Shown: positions 26,283-35,031 of the stretch, piece after piece
How positions within the stretch are numbered: position 1 is the first letter of the stretch
Layout: each line of letters starts with the position of its first letter
From: Poriferisodalis sp965208555
GTDB taxonomy: Bacteria > Actinomycetota > Acidimicrobiia > Acidimicrobiales > Poriferisodalaceae
Length of the DNA stretch: 64,000 nucleotides
NCBI RefSeq assembly: GCF_965208555.1
Contig: NZ_OZ242342.1
Coordinates: 3,472,001-3,536,000, forward strand
Direction of reading: 5' to 3'
Translations under genes and position numbers: made by a program
Notes under the pieces: model-generated
What the model was told of the DNA's origin: nothing
Seen by the model: the letters and a program-made list of their open reading frames with translations, nothing else
Databases searched by the model: none

Positions 26283-26293
26283 AGTCCGGGGCG

Positions 26294-27802
26294 GTGGCGG
26301 TACACAAAGTCGTTGGCATCGAGACCGAGTTCGGCATCATCCATCGCTGCGACGGCGACTCCAATCCCGTCGCGGCGTCGTCGATGATCATCAACGCCTA
26401 CGTCAACGGGTTCCTGTGCCAGCGGGTCAGCTGGGATTTCGAGGACGAGCAGCCCGGCGCGGATGCGAGGGGCTTCAACGAGTTCGACGCGCTGGCTCCC
26501 GAGATCGAAACGCACCTCGTCAATGCCGTGCTGACCAACGGCGCTCGCTACTACGTCGACCACGCGCACCCTGAACTGTCGACGCCGGAGTGCTCGGACG
26601 CGCGCCAGTGCGTGGTCTATGACCGAGCGGCAGAAGAGATCCTGATCCGCTCCATGCAGGCTGCGAACAACCTCCTGCCGGATGACGAAGAACTGGTCAT
26701 CCACAAGAACAACAGCGACGGCAAAGGCAACAGCTACGGCTGCCACGAGAATTACCTGCTGGACCGCGATGTGCCCTTTGGCCGGGTGGTGACTCACATA
26801 CTGCCGTTCTTCGTGACCCGCCAGATCTTCTGCGGGGCGGGCAAGCTCGGCATCGAAGTCCCGATGAGCGACCGGTCCCCGGCGCCGTTCGCGGACAGGC
26901 CGTTCCAGATCAGCCAGCGCGCCGACTTCTTCGAGGAAGAGGTCGGGCTGGAAACCACCCTCAAGCGGCCCATCGTCAACACCCGCGATGAACCGCACGC
27001 TGACACGCGCAAGTACCGGCGCCTGCACGTGATCATCGGCGACGCCAACATGAGCGAGGTCCAGACCTATCTCAAGCTGGGCACGACATCGCTGGTGCTG
27101 GCGATGATCGACGACGACTTCGTGCCCGAGCCCCTCACGCCGATGGTGCCGGTCGCTGCACTGCGCCAGGTGAGCTTCGACACTGGCTTGGCGGGCCTGA
27201 TCGAGCTGGTCGACGGCCGGCACATGCGAGCCATCGAGATCCAGTGGGAATACTTGGATCTGGCCCGCAAATATGCGCAAAGCCATGGCCTGGAGCCCGT
27301 GGGCGGCGACGACATCGGCAATGACATCCTGGATCGCTGGGAAGCTGTGCTTGCCATGCTGGAATCGGATCCAATGAGCCTCGCGGCGCAGTTGGACTGG
27401 GTTGCCAAGCTGCGCCTGTACGAGGGTTTCGCCGAGCGGCACGACCTCGACTGGGATGATCCGAAGCTGGCCGCCCTGGATCTCCAGTATCACGACCTGC
27501 GGCCGTCGAAGTCACTGGCGCGGCGAATCGGCCTTGAACGGATAACGACCGACGACGAGGTGAACGAGGCGGTGTCTGTGCCACCGTCCACGACACGCGC
27601 ATACTTCCGCGGCCGCTGCCTCGACAAGTTCGGGGACGAGATCGTGGCCGCCAACTGGGATTCGATGGTGTTCGACATCGGAACCGATCCGCTGCGCCGC
27701 GTACCGATGCTCGAGCCCCTGCGAGGAACCCGGACGCACGTGGGTAACTTGTTGGACGAGTGCCGCGACGCAGCTGAGCTGCTGCGCCGGCTGGGCAACT
27801 AA
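26294..27802 (+). CDS. dop: Depupylase/deamidase Dop
   Basis: A 502-residue carboxylate-amine-ligase-fold enzyme that removes Pup from substrates and, where needed, deamidates Pup. Its opening VVGIETEFGIIHR is the conserved ATP/Mg Glu motif. It has the Dop-specific loop region (residues 35-55, SWDFEDEQPGADARGFNEF) absent from PafA. Later motifs are HKNNSDGKGNSYGCHENYL and RPIVNTRDEPHAD. The start is a GTG at 26294. Because this Pup ends in Glu, the deamidase step should be dispensable here. Confidence 0.96.
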   Translation: MAVHKVVGIETEFGIIHRCDGDSNPVAASSMIINAYVNGFLCQRVSWDFEDEQPGADARGFNEFDALAPEIETHLVNAVLTNGARYYVDHAHPELSTPECSDARQCVVYDRAAEEILIRSMQAANNLLPDDEELVIHKNNSDGKGNSYGCHENYLLDRDVPFGRVVTHILPFFVTRQIFCGAGKLGIEVPMSDRSPAPFADRPFQISQRADFFEEEVGLETTLKRPIVNTRDEPHADTRKYRRLHVIIGDANMSEVQTYLKLGTTSLVLAMIDDDFVPEPLTPMVPVAALRQVSFDTGLAGLIELVDGRHMRAIEIQWEYLDLARKYAQSHGLEPVGGDDIGNDILDRWEAVLAMLESDPMSLAAQLDWVAKLRLYEGFAERHDLDWDDPKLAALDLQYHDLRPSKSLARRIGLERITTDDEVNEAVSVPPSTTRAYFRGRCLDKFGDEIVAANWDSMVFDIGTDPLRRVPMLEPLRGTRTHVGNLLDECRDAAELLRRLGN

Positions 27803-27810
27803 CTGTCCCC

Positions 27811-27829
27811 TCCGCCTCGACCGCAGGCG
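27811..27829 (+). terminator. Hairpin between dop and pup
   Basis: CCGCCT at 27811-27816 pairs with AGGCGG at 27824-27829 around a 7-base loop, 8 bases after the dop stop. It lacks a U-tract, so partial attenuation or RNA processing that sets a high pup-prcBA level is more likely than full termination. Confidence 0.4.
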
Positions 27830-27887
27830 GCAAACGGAACTCTCACTCATTCGAGACCCAAGCAATCAACACCGGAGGAGGCCCGAG

Positions 27888-28079
27888 ATGGCAGAACGCG
27901 AACAGATGCGACGGTCGGCTCCGAGGGAGACCGAGAGCCCCGCGCCGCAGGACACCTCGTCGGAAGGAGCGACCGAGCTGAAAGCCGAGCTCGACGACCT
28001 GCTCGACGAGATTGACGACGTGCTCGAGACCAACGCCGAGGAGTTCGTGAAGAACTACGTGCAGAAGGGCGGCGAGTGA
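27888..28079 (+). CDS. pup: Prokaryotic ubiquitin-like protein Pup
   Basis: The 63-residue modifier is attached through its C-terminal Glu to substrate lysines. It is polar and disordered at the N-terminus, with the ARC-binding helix ELKAELDDLLDEIDDVLETN and the conserved end EFVKNYVQKGGE. The last codon is GAG (Glu), so the ligatable form is made directly. A strong GGAGGAGG lies before the ATG. Its stop overlaps the GTG of prcB. Confidence 0.98.
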   Translation: MAEREQMRRSAPRETESPAPQDTSSEGATELKAELDDLLDEIDDVLETNAEEFVKNYVQKGGE

Positions 28080-28927
28080 CCCCCATGCCTTTCTTCGCCC
28101 CAGGGGACGACCCCGGGGCGAGCTTCCTCGAATTGCTGCGGCGCACGGGCGGCGAGCCATTTGCCGGGTTCGCGCAGGCCTCCGCCGAGGGCGGACTCGG
28201 TTCGGTTGAGGGTTCGCACGCCACCACGGTGCTTGCTGTGCGGAGTTCCGACGGGGTGGTCGTCGCCGGCGACCGGCGGGCCACCAGTGGCCATCTCATC
28301 AGTCATCGCGACATGCGCAAGGTGTTTCCCGCCGACTCCTATTCGGCGGTTGCCATCGCCGGTGCCGCAGGTCCAGCGGTGCAGATGGTTCGCATCTTCC
28401 AGCTGCAGCTGGAGTACTACGAGAAGATCGAAGGCAAGCCGCTGAGCCTGGAGGGCAAGGCGAATCAGCTGGCCGAGATGCTGCGGGCACACCTGCCCCA
28501 GGCGATGCGCGGCCTTCCGGTGGTGCCCATCTTCGCCGGGTTCGACCCCGTCGACGGGCGTGGCCGGCTGTTCCAGTACGACGTGACCGGGGGTCGCTAC
28601 GAGGAACAGGATTACGCCACGGCCGGCTCGGGCAGCCTGCACGCTGGGACGGTCCTGAAGCTCGGCTTCCGCGACGACTTGGGTGAGCCAGAGGCGCTTG
28701 CGCTCAGCGTGCAGGCGCTGTGGCATGCCGCCGACGAAGACAGTGCCACCGGTGGACCCGATCCGGTGCGGGGCATCTACCCGGTGCTTGCGGCGATCGG
28801 GAGCGATGGCTTCCGCCAGCTCAGCGATGCCGAATCGGGGGAAGTCTTCGCTGCGCTGCAAGCCGATCTTGCCGGCGGCGGGAGCGGGGGAGCGGCCACG
28901 GCGCGTTCGGGCGAGGTACCGCGATGA
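28076..28927 (+). CDS. prcB: 20S proteasome beta subunit
   Basis: The 283-residue precursor of the catalytic subunit. A propeptide of about 49 residues ends at EGSHA, followed by TTVLAVRS with the nucleophile Thr50; the mature chain continues VVVAGDRRATSGHLIS and RDMRKVF, typical of PrcB. The GTG at 28076 overlaps the pup stop and has GAAGGG six bases upstream; the ATG at 28085 is 15 bases from that site and less likely. ATGA overlap joins it to prcA, matching the equal stoichiometry of the two rings. Confidence 0.96.
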   Translation: MTPMPFFAPGDDPGASFLELLRRTGGEPFAGFAQASAEGGLGSVEGSHATTVLAVRSSDGVVVAGDRRATSGHLISHRDMRKVFPADSYSAVAIAGAAGPAVQMVRIFQLQLEYYEKIEGKPLSLEGKANQLAEMLRAHLPQAMRGLPVVPIFAGFDPVDGRGRLFQYDVTGGRYEEQDYATAGSGSLHAGTVLKLGFRDDLGEPEALALSVQALWHAADEDSATGGPDPVRGIYPVLAAIGSDGFRQLSDAESGEVFAALQADLAGGGSGGAATARSGEVPR

Positions 28928-29667
28928 GCATGCCCGGGATGTACGTCAGTCCCGAACAGCTCATGCAGGACCGGGCGGACTATGCCCGCAAGGGCATCGC
29001 CCGGGGACGGTCGCTGGTGACGCTCGAATACGGCGGCGGGATCGCTCTGGTAGCGGAGAACGCCAGCGCGACGTTGCGCAAGGTGTCGGAGATCTACGAC
29101 CGGATCGCATTCGGCGGCGTCGGCCGGTACATCGAGTTCGACCAGTTGCGCATCGCAGGTGTCCGTCACGCCGAGCTGAAGGGCTACCAGTACTCGCGAT
29201 CAGACGTGGAGGCTCGCAGCCTCGCCAACCAGTACGCGCAGATGCTCGGGCAGTTCTTCACCCACGAGCTCAAGCCGCTCGAGGTCGAGATCGTGGTCGT
29301 AGAGGTGGGGCTCGGCGACGAGGCCAACCAGCTCTACCGGATCCAGTACGACGGGACCGTCATGGACGAGGAGGCGTACTGCTGCATCGGCGGCGAAGCC
29401 GACGCCGTGCGAGAGCGGGTCGCAGACGGCTATGACCCCGAGCTGGATGCCGATGCTGCGATCCGGCTGGCCTGCGCAGCCCTGGCAGGACCCGAGCGCG
29501 AGATCGCAGCACCCGATCTCGAGGTAGCCCTGCTGGAGTCGAACGCCGGGGAGACAACCCATCGTCGCCGTTGCTTCCGCCGTCTGGATGACGCCGAGGT
29601 GGAACTCGCCTTGGGCGACGGCGCAGCGCCGGAGGCTGACGAAGGGGCCGATCAGGACGATTCCTGA
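28924..29667 (+). CDS. prcA: 20S proteasome alpha subunit
   Basis: The 247-residue gate-forming subunit. It begins MSMPGMYVSPEQLMQDRADY, the conserved N-terminal gate of bacterial alpha subunits, with YARKGIARGRSLVTLEY after it. There is no N-terminal Thr. The acidic tail (EADEGADQDDS) is variable in the family. The start ATG overlaps the prcB stop. Confidence 0.96.
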   Translation: MSMPGMYVSPEQLMQDRADYARKGIARGRSLVTLEYGGGIALVAENASATLRKVSEIYDRIAFGGVGRYIEFDQLRIAGVRHAELKGYQYSRSDVEARSLANQYAQMLGQFFTHELKPLEVEIVVVEVGLGDEANQLYRIQYDGTVMDEEAYCCIGGEADAVRERVADGYDPELDADAAIRLACAALAGPEREIAAPDLEVALLESNAGETTHRRRCFRRLDDAEVELALGDGAAPEADEGADQDDS

Positions 29668-29698
29668 TCCATCCGGATTCGGCAGTACGGTGAGCGCC

Positions 29699-31057
29699 GT
29701 GCAGCGGCGCATCATGGGTCTCGAGAACGAGTACGGGGTCACCTGCACGCTGCGGGGGCAACGGCGCCTCAGCCCTGACGAGGTGGCGCGCTACCTGTTC
29801 CGCCGCGTGGTGTCGTGGGGACGGTCCAGCAACGTCTTCCTCGCAAACGGGGCGCGCCTGTACCTCGACGTCGGCAGTCACCCTGAATACGCCACACCTG
29901 AATGCGATTCCGTCTACGACGTGGTGTGTCACGACCGGGCGGGTGAGCGGATTCTCGAACAGCTCGTGGCCAGCGCAACAGAACGGCTGGCCGAGGAGGC
30001 ATTCAACGGCACGATCTTCCTGTTCAAGAACAACACCGACTCGGCCGGCAACAGCTACGGCTGCCACGAGAACTACCTGACCAGCCGAGCTGACGACTTC
30101 TCGAACTACGCCGAGGTGCTGATCCCGTTCCTGGTGACACGGCAGATCTACGCCGGAGCGGGCAAAGTGCTCAACACCGCCAAGGGTGCTCGCTATTGCA
30201 TCACCCAGCGGGCGGAGCACATCTGGGAGAGCGTGTCGAGCGCCACCACCCGCAGCCGCCCGATCATCAACACCCGCGACGAACCGCACGCCGACGCCGA
30301 GCGCTTCCGGCGACTGCACGTCATTGTCGGCGACTCGAACATGAGCGAATACACGTCGTTCCTCAAGATCGGTGCGGCCGCGCTCATGCTGCGCATGCTC
30401 GAAGACCCCGAGGTCGTGCTGCGCGACATGACGCTGGAGAACCCGATCCGGGCGATCCGCGAGATCAGCCACGACATCACTTGCCGACGCAAGGTGCGTC
30501 TCGCCAACGGGCGCGAAGCAAGCGCATTTGACATCCAAGCCGAATACTTGGAACGGGCCCTGCGCTTCGCCGAGACGAATGACCTCACTGCGGAGGAGTT
30601 GCGTGCGCTGCAGATGTGGGAGCACGTCATGACAGCGATCGGCGACGATCCGCTGCAGCTTGACCGCGAGGTGGACTGGGTCATCAAGCACAAGCTGCTC
30701 ACGGGCTATGCCGACCGAGAGGGGGTCGGCTTCGACGACCCTCATATCGCCCTGCTCGATCTGCAATACCACCACGTTCATTCGACGCGCGGGGTATTCC
30801 ATGTGATGCAGCGGCGCGGCATGGTCGAGCGAGTGCTCGACGACGCCGATGTGCGCCGGGCCACCGAGGAAGCGCCGCAGACGACCAGGGCCCGGCTGCG
30901 TGGGGCTTTCGTCCGTGAGGCCAAGGCGCGGCGCCGTGATTACACCGTGGATTGGGTGCATCTGAAGCTCAACGATCAAGCACAGCGGACCGTGCTGTGC
31001 AAGGACCCCTTCCGTTCCCACGACGAACGCGTCGACAAGCTGATCGAGTCGCTGTGA
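29699..31057 (+). CDS. pafA: Pup-protein ligase PafA
   Basis: The product is 452 residues, the same length as the mycobacterial enzyme as I remember it. It phosphorylates the Pup C-terminal Glu and joins it to substrate lysines. Motifs are RRIMGLENEYGV (catalytic Glu near residue 9), FLFKNNTDSAGNSYGCHENY and RPIINTRDEPHAD. It is paralogous to Dop but lacks the Dop loop. The GTG at 29699 (VQRRIMG) is preferred to the GTG at 29690. It closes the proteasome operon. Confidence 0.96.
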   Translation: MQRRIMGLENEYGVTCTLRGQRRLSPDEVARYLFRRVVSWGRSSNVFLANGARLYLDVGSHPEYATPECDSVYDVVCHDRAGERILEQLVASATERLAEEAFNGTIFLFKNNTDSAGNSYGCHENYLTSRADDFSNYAEVLIPFLVTRQIYAGAGKVLNTAKGARYCITQRAEHIWESVSSATTRSRPIINTRDEPHADAERFRRLHVIVGDSNMSEYTSFLKIGAAALMLRMLEDPEVVLRDMTLENPIRAIREISHDITCRRKVRLANGREASAFDIQAEYLERALRFAETNDLTAEELRALQMWEHVMTAIGDDPLQLDREVDWVIKHKLLTGYADREGVGFDDPHIALLDLQYHHVHSTRGVFHVMQRRGMVERVLDDADVRRATEEAPQTTRARLRGAFVREAKARRRDYTVDWVHLKLNDQAQRTVLCKDPFRSHDERVDKLIESL

Positions 31058-31109
31058 TGGATGCAGGCGTCCGCGTGAATCTGCGTCACGCAGCCGGCTG
31101 AGGGCGGGA

Positions 31110-32153
31110 ATGCCGCGCTTCGCGCGCCTGCGAGCCACTGAGGTGCGCGAGGTACGACCCGGCCTGCAGCGCATGACCCTTGACGACGGCAGTGAGGCCT
31201 ATGCAGTCACCGATCTGTGCGGTCCCATAACGCTCGGTGATGAACTGCTGGTGAACACTGCGGCGCTCGATCTGGGTCTCGGTACGGGGGGAGCGCACGC
31301 AGTCCACACGAATCTCAGTGCGCCCCACCTCGGTGCTTCGCACCCGGCTCGGGTCATGAAGGCCCGCTACCTGTCCGAACAGATCGGCGTCGAGGCGGTC
31401 GAGGAAGCGGTGTCGAACGCCGACGGCGCGGGCGTCCCGGGCGATCTTCCGTCGCTGGCCGGCGTCCGTGCGGTGCTGTGCGTGCTGCACAGCCACGCAC
31501 TAGCACTGGCGGCGGCGGTTCGCGAAGCCACGGGCATCGCGCCGGGCTACGTCATGACTGACGGTGGTGCGCTGCCGTTCGTGCTCAGCGATCTCGCCGC
31601 GGTGTGCTTGGAGCGGGGCGTCATCGCCACGGCGGTCAGCACCGGGCAGGCGTTCGGGGCGCCGATGGAGGCAGTCACGGTTGCGTCCGGGGTAGCCGCT
31701 ATGGCCCAGCGTCACATCAACCGTGTCGTCATCGCAGCGGGGCCAGGCCATCTGGGTACGGCAAGCCCGCTGGGCTTTTCGGGGCTGGACTTGGCGGGTC
31801 ACGCTGCCGTGCTCGATGGCCTCGGTGCAGCGACGGCACTAGCCGTGCGAGCGTCATCTGACGATCAGCGGGAACGGCACCGCGGGGTCAGCCATCACAG
31901 CCGGACGGTTGCGGCACTGTCGCCGCGGAGCACCGTCGTGCCAGTGCCCGCCAGCATGGCAGCGGAACCCAGCGATGCCTCCTGGATCGCCTCCTTGGGC
32001 GAACGGACGGTCACGGTGGAACCGGTCCCCGTGGCGGATGCTCTTATTCGAATGAACCTGCAGGTCACGTCGATGGGACGTCCACTGGAGCGAGACGGCC
32101 GAGCCTGCGGCTGGCTCGGTGCGGCGGCGGCGTGGCTTGCGGCGACGCCATGA
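31110..32153 (+). CDS. DUF3866 family protein
   Basis: A 347-residue protein with a Gly/Ala-rich alternation of short strands and helices; conserved-looking parts are LVNTAALDLGLGTGG, VLHSHALALAAAVRE and YVMTDGGALPFVLSD. It matches the DUF3866 family as I know it, which in actinobacteria sits beside the pupylation genes; its function is unknown. GAGGG precedes the ATG. The stop overlaps lepB (ATGA), so the two are translated together. Confidence 0.8.
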   Translation: MPRFARLRATEVREVRPGLQRMTLDDGSEAYAVTDLCGPITLGDELLVNTAALDLGLGTGGAHAVHTNLSAPHLGASHPARVMKARYLSEQIGVEAVEEAVSNADGAGVPGDLPSLAGVRAVLCVLHSHALALAAAVREATGIAPGYVMTDGGALPFVLSDLAAVCLERGVIATAVSTGQAFGAPMEAVTVASGVAAMAQRHINRVVIAAGPGHLGTASPLGFSGLDLAGHAAVLDGLGAATALAVRASSDDQRERHRGVSHHSRTVAALSPRSTVVPVPASMAAEPSDASWIASLGERTVTVEPVPVADALIRMNLQVTSMGRPLERDGRACGWLGAAAAWLAATP

Positions 32154-32842
32154 GCATTCCTGACGGACCTGATGGCGGCGACGCTGGCGAGCCGGTGAGC
32201 GGTCATGGTGAGCCCGATGGCGAAGAACTCGATGAGGTTCTGAACCAGCCATACGGTCCCGCTCCCGACCGCACGCTACGAGGGGGCCGTCGACCGCCAC
32301 GCGTCCGGCGGATCTTGAGCCGGCGGGCGCGCAGCCTGCTGTCGTGGGCGTGGGTGCTGGCGGCTGCCGTGCTGCTGGCACTGCTGATGAGGACCTTCCT
32401 CATCGCCGCGTTCTACATCCCTTCCGAGTCGATGGAACCGGTGCTCGAGATCGGGGATCGTCTGCTGGTCTCCAAGCTCAGCTACCGCATCGGCGATCCC
32501 GAGCCCGGCGACGTGGTCGTGTTCCGGACCCCGCCTTCGATGCAGCCGTCGCAGACCGCAGAGCTCATCAAGCGAGTGGTTGCGGTCGGCGGCCAGCAGG
32601 TCCAGGCAGTGAACGGCAGGCTCGTCATCGACGGGTCGCCGGTAGACGAGCACTACCTGTCCACCGATGTGTACACGCGCGACTTCGGCCCGGTGCTGGT
32701 GCCCGCCGGCTACGTCTTCGTCATGGGTGACAACCGCCGCTCCAGTCAGGACAGCCGCGTCTTCGGCGCCGTCCCGGAAAGCGAGATCGTCGGCAGAGCA
32801 TTTGCGCGATTCTGGCCGCCGACGCGCCTCGGCGGTCTGTAG
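32150..32842 (+). CDS. lepB: Signal peptidase I
   Basis: A 230-residue type I leader peptidase. After a basic N-terminus there is one membrane anchor (LLSWAWVLAAAVLLALLMR). The catalytic Ser lies in YIPSESMEPVLEIGDRL (about residue 93), the general-base Lys in IKRVVAVGG (about 140), and the conserved box VMGDNRRSSQDSR follows. It cleaves Sec and Tat signal peptides outside the membrane. Neighbouring tatA and tatC make an export-related cluster. Confidence 0.95.
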   Translation: MSIPDGPDGGDAGEPVSGHGEPDGEELDEVLNQPYGPAPDRTLRGGRRPPRVRRILSRRARSLLSWAWVLAAAVLLALLMRTFLIAAFYIPSESMEPVLEIGDRLLVSKLSYRIGDPEPGDVVVFRTPPSMQPSQTAELIKRVVAVGGQQVQAVNGRLVIDGSPVDEHYLSTDVYTRDFGPVLVPAGYVFVMGDNRRSSQDSRVFGAVPESEIVGRAFARFWPPTRLGGL

Positions 32843-32844
32843 AT

Positions 32845-33573
32845 CTAGGTCGATCGGGCCGGTGCGCTCGACGAGGCGACACCGGCCAGCAAGCGGTCGA
32901 CATGGTCGCCGTACAGGCCGTCGAGACCCATGTCGCGCAGCGCAGCCGCCAGGCGAGTGTGCTGGACGTCCCATGCGAAGCAGAGCCGCTCGAAGCGATG
33001 AAAAAGCGCCGCGAGGCCGCCGGTCCAGTCCTTTGCCGGCAGGTTGACAGCGTCGATGCCGGCATCGCCCATCGCTGCAGCACGACGCTCGGGCCCTTCC
33101 TTCATGCGTCGCACCCGGGTGGAGTCGACGATGCGCGCGCTCGTGCGGCCGCGCAGGCCCCTCAGCAGGTCCCAGTCGCCGTGGCAGATCCACAAGCGTT
33201 CCTCGGCCCCTGCGTTGCGAGCGGCGCCGATGACCGCGTCAGCGGCCGCAGGATCCTTGAGATCAATGGAGAGCTCGAAGTCGGTGCCGCATACGTCGTA
33301 CATCTCGTCCAGGGCGGGGATATCGGGACCGATGCGCTCGCGCGGCAACGAACTGAACGCACGGCGCACGCCCCGGTGCCAGGCGATGCCGTCATGATCC
33401 AGCATGGGATGACCGTCGCGGCTCAACCAGACGTCGGTCTCCAGGCCGGTCGCGCCCATCTCCAAGGCCAGGGCGAAGGTCTCGAGGGCGTTGTCGGCAC
33501 CATGTGCCCGCCCGCCGCGGTGCGCGAAGACGATCGGAGGCGTGCGCAGTGAAGGCAACGGCTGCGGGGGCAC
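32845..33573 (-). CDS. Glycerophosphodiester phosphodiesterase family protein
   Basis: A 242-residue TIM-barrel enzyme. It has IVFAHRGGRAHGADNALETF (catalytic His and Glu) and ETDVWLSRDGHPMLDHD (metal ligands and second His). It would hydrolyse glycerophosphodiesters to an alcohol and glycerol-3-phosphate. The conserved fold starts a few codons after the GTG at 33573; the open frame to 33795 is a Cys/His-rich shadow. It is antiparallel to its neighbours and ends only 2 bases from lepB. Confidence 0.88.
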   Translation of the reverse strand: MPPQPLPSLRTPPIVFAHRGGRAHGADNALETFALALEMGATGLETDVWLSRDGHPMLDHDGIAWHRGVRRAFSSLPRERIGPDIPALDEMYDVCGTDFELSIDLKDPAAADAVIGAARNAGAEERLWICHGDWDLLRGLRGRTSARIVDSTRVRRMKEGPERRAAAMGDAGIDAVNLPAKDWTGGLAALFHRFERLCFAWDVQHTRLAAALRDMGLDGLYGDHVDRLLAGVASSSAPARST

Positions 33574-33597
33574 ACCCCTATCGTGCCACCTGTGCCC

Positions 33598-33861
33598 ATG
33601 ATGTGGCTGTTGCCGATTACTGCCTTGGGCGTGCTTGCCGCTGTCAGCATTGTCATGATTCGACGCTTGGCGATGGAGTTGCGGGCAACAGCGCAGAGCT
33701 TGGCATCCATCGCCGACGCAGCGGCAGTGGTGCGCGCCGACGTCTTGCGGACCCGTGCTGCCATCGACAGCTTGGATGTGCCGTCGCTGCGTCAAGCCAC
33801 GGCCGAGCGGGCGCTCGGCATGGCGGTGCGATGGGCCGCTCGCCGGGTGCTGCCCTTCTGA
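33598..33861 (+). CDS. Small membrane-anchored protein, unidentified
   Basis: About 87 residues: one N-terminal transmembrane helix (WLLPITALGVLAAVSIVMI) followed by a long amphipathic helix (MELRATAQSLASIADAAAVV) and a short basic end. This resembles small membrane-tethered coiled-coil proteins seen next to tat genes. Possible starts are GTG 33583, GTG 33592, or ATG 33598/33601. It is divergent from the GDPD gene and precedes tatA by 16 bases. Confidence 0.55.
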   Translation: MMWLLPITALGVLAAVSIVMIRRLAMELRATAQSLASIADAAAVVRADVLRTRAAIDSLDVPSLRQATAERALGMAVRWAARRVLPF

Positions 33862-33877
33862 GTTCTACCATCGAGCC

Positions 33878-34189
33878 GTGAGCCTGCAGCCCAACGAGGT
33901 GCTGATCATCGTGCTCGTGGCACTGATCGTGCTGGGCCCTCAGCGGCTGCCGGGCGCCATCCGAGGCATCGGCCGGGCCTTCCGGCAGGTACGCGACTTC
34001 TCCACGACGGTTCGCCAGGAGATGGACGCCACGATCTCCCCCCCGAAGGTCGAACCAGCGTCGCCGCCGGCCCGGCCGGCATCAGAGGGTCCAGCCGCCG
34101 GGGCCGATGAAGGCATCGAGAGCGAGCCGGCGCAGCCAGGTGATGAGAAGCCGGCGAGCGATGGCGTGACCAGCGACGGCGCTGCGTGA
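33878..34189 (+). CDS. tatA: Sec-independent translocase subunit TatA/TatB
   Basis: A 103-residue protein with the Tat signature: a short membrane helix (EVLIIVLVALIVLGPQRLP), the LGPQRLP hinge, then an amphipathic helix (GIGRAFRQVRDFSTTVRQEM) and an acidic disordered tail. GPQ/GPxxLP and the absence of FG before the helix make TatA versus TatB hard to separate. It overlaps tatC by GTGA. A second Tat A/B gene must lie elsewhere if three components are used. Confidence 0.9.
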   Translation: MSLQPNEVLIIVLVALIVLGPQRLPGAIRGIGRAFRQVRDFSTTVRQEMDATISPPKVEPASPPARPASEGPAAGADEGIESEPAQPGDEKPASDGVTSDGAA

Positions 34190-35031
34190 GGCTCCGGTGG
34201 CGCCGCCGGCCCCGGCCGGCAGTGATGGGTTTCTGGGATCACGTCGCCGAGCTGCGGAATCGGCTCATCTGGAGCATCGTGGCCATCGGGCTCGGCATGG
34301 TCGTCGGGCTCATCGTCTATGACTGGCTGCTCCGGGAGGTGTTCCTGCCGCCCTACTGCAGCGTGCTGACGACCCAGGAGATCGACCGGCCCTGCAGCCT
34401 GGTGATCACCACGCCGCTGGAGGGATTCCGTACGCGGATCAAAGTGTCGGCCTATCTCGGTGTGGTGCTGGCGATGCCGGTGCTGCTGTGGCACCTGTGG
34501 CGGTTCATCACCCCGGCGCTGGACCGCCGGGAGAAACGTTGGGCCATCCCGTTCGTAGCCGTGGGCTTCGTGCTCTTCGCGGCTGGCGCCGTGCTGGCCT
34601 ACTTCACCTTCGAACGGGCGCTCGACTTCTTGATCGCCGTCAGCGGTGATGCCGTCGATCCGCTGCTCGGGCCCGGTTCGTACCTGGGACTGGTGACCTT
34701 CATGATGCTGGCTTTCGGCATCGGGTTCGAATTCCCGATCGTGTTGATTTTCGCCCAGCTTGCTGGGATCGTCACCCCGCGGCAGCTGAACCGCGCTCGC
34801 CGCTACGCCATTGTCGGCATCGTTGCCGGCGCCGCGATCATCACGCCGTCAGGAGACCCGGTCACGCTCGCTGCGCTGTCGGTGCCCCTGTACGTGTTCT
34901 ATGAGCTGTCTATTTTGGTCGGGTTCCTGATCCTGCGGCGCCGCAGCGGCGAACCTCCGCTGAGGCGCCGATTCCGCCGGCCACCGGGAGATGGCGAACG
35001 GACTCCCGCACCGGCCGAGCCGACGCTGTGA
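34186..35031 (+). CDS. tatC: Twin-arginine translocase subunit TatC
   Basis: A 281-residue polytopic protein that receives Tat signal peptides. The N-terminus has the MGFWDHVAELRNRLI motif with the key Glu, and six membrane helices follow, with FEFPIVLIFAQLAGIV and IITPSGDPVTL between the last ones. The start GTG overlaps tatA, and the stop overlaps helY (GTGA). A basic tail after the last helix is longer than usual. Confidence 0.95.
   Translation: MRLRWRRRPRPAVMGFWDHVAELRNRLIWSIVAIGLGMVVGLIVYDWLLREVFLPPYCSVLTTQEIDRPCSLVITTPLEGFRTRIKVSAYLGVVLAMPVLLWHLWRFITPALDRREKRWAIPFVAVGFVLFAAGAVLAYFTFERALDFLIAVSGDAVDPLLGPGSYLGLVTFMMLAFGIGFEFPIVLIFAQLAGIVTPRQLNRARRYAIVGIVAGAAIITPSGDPVTLAALSVPLYVFYELSILVGFLILRRRSGEPPLRRRFRRPPGDGERTPAPAEPTL

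Noticed and set aside
29360..31174. Long minus-strand ORF (604 codons) opposite pafA
   Set aside because: It is antisense to the clearly recognised PafA gene and has shadow-like His/Arg-rich composition caused by high GC.
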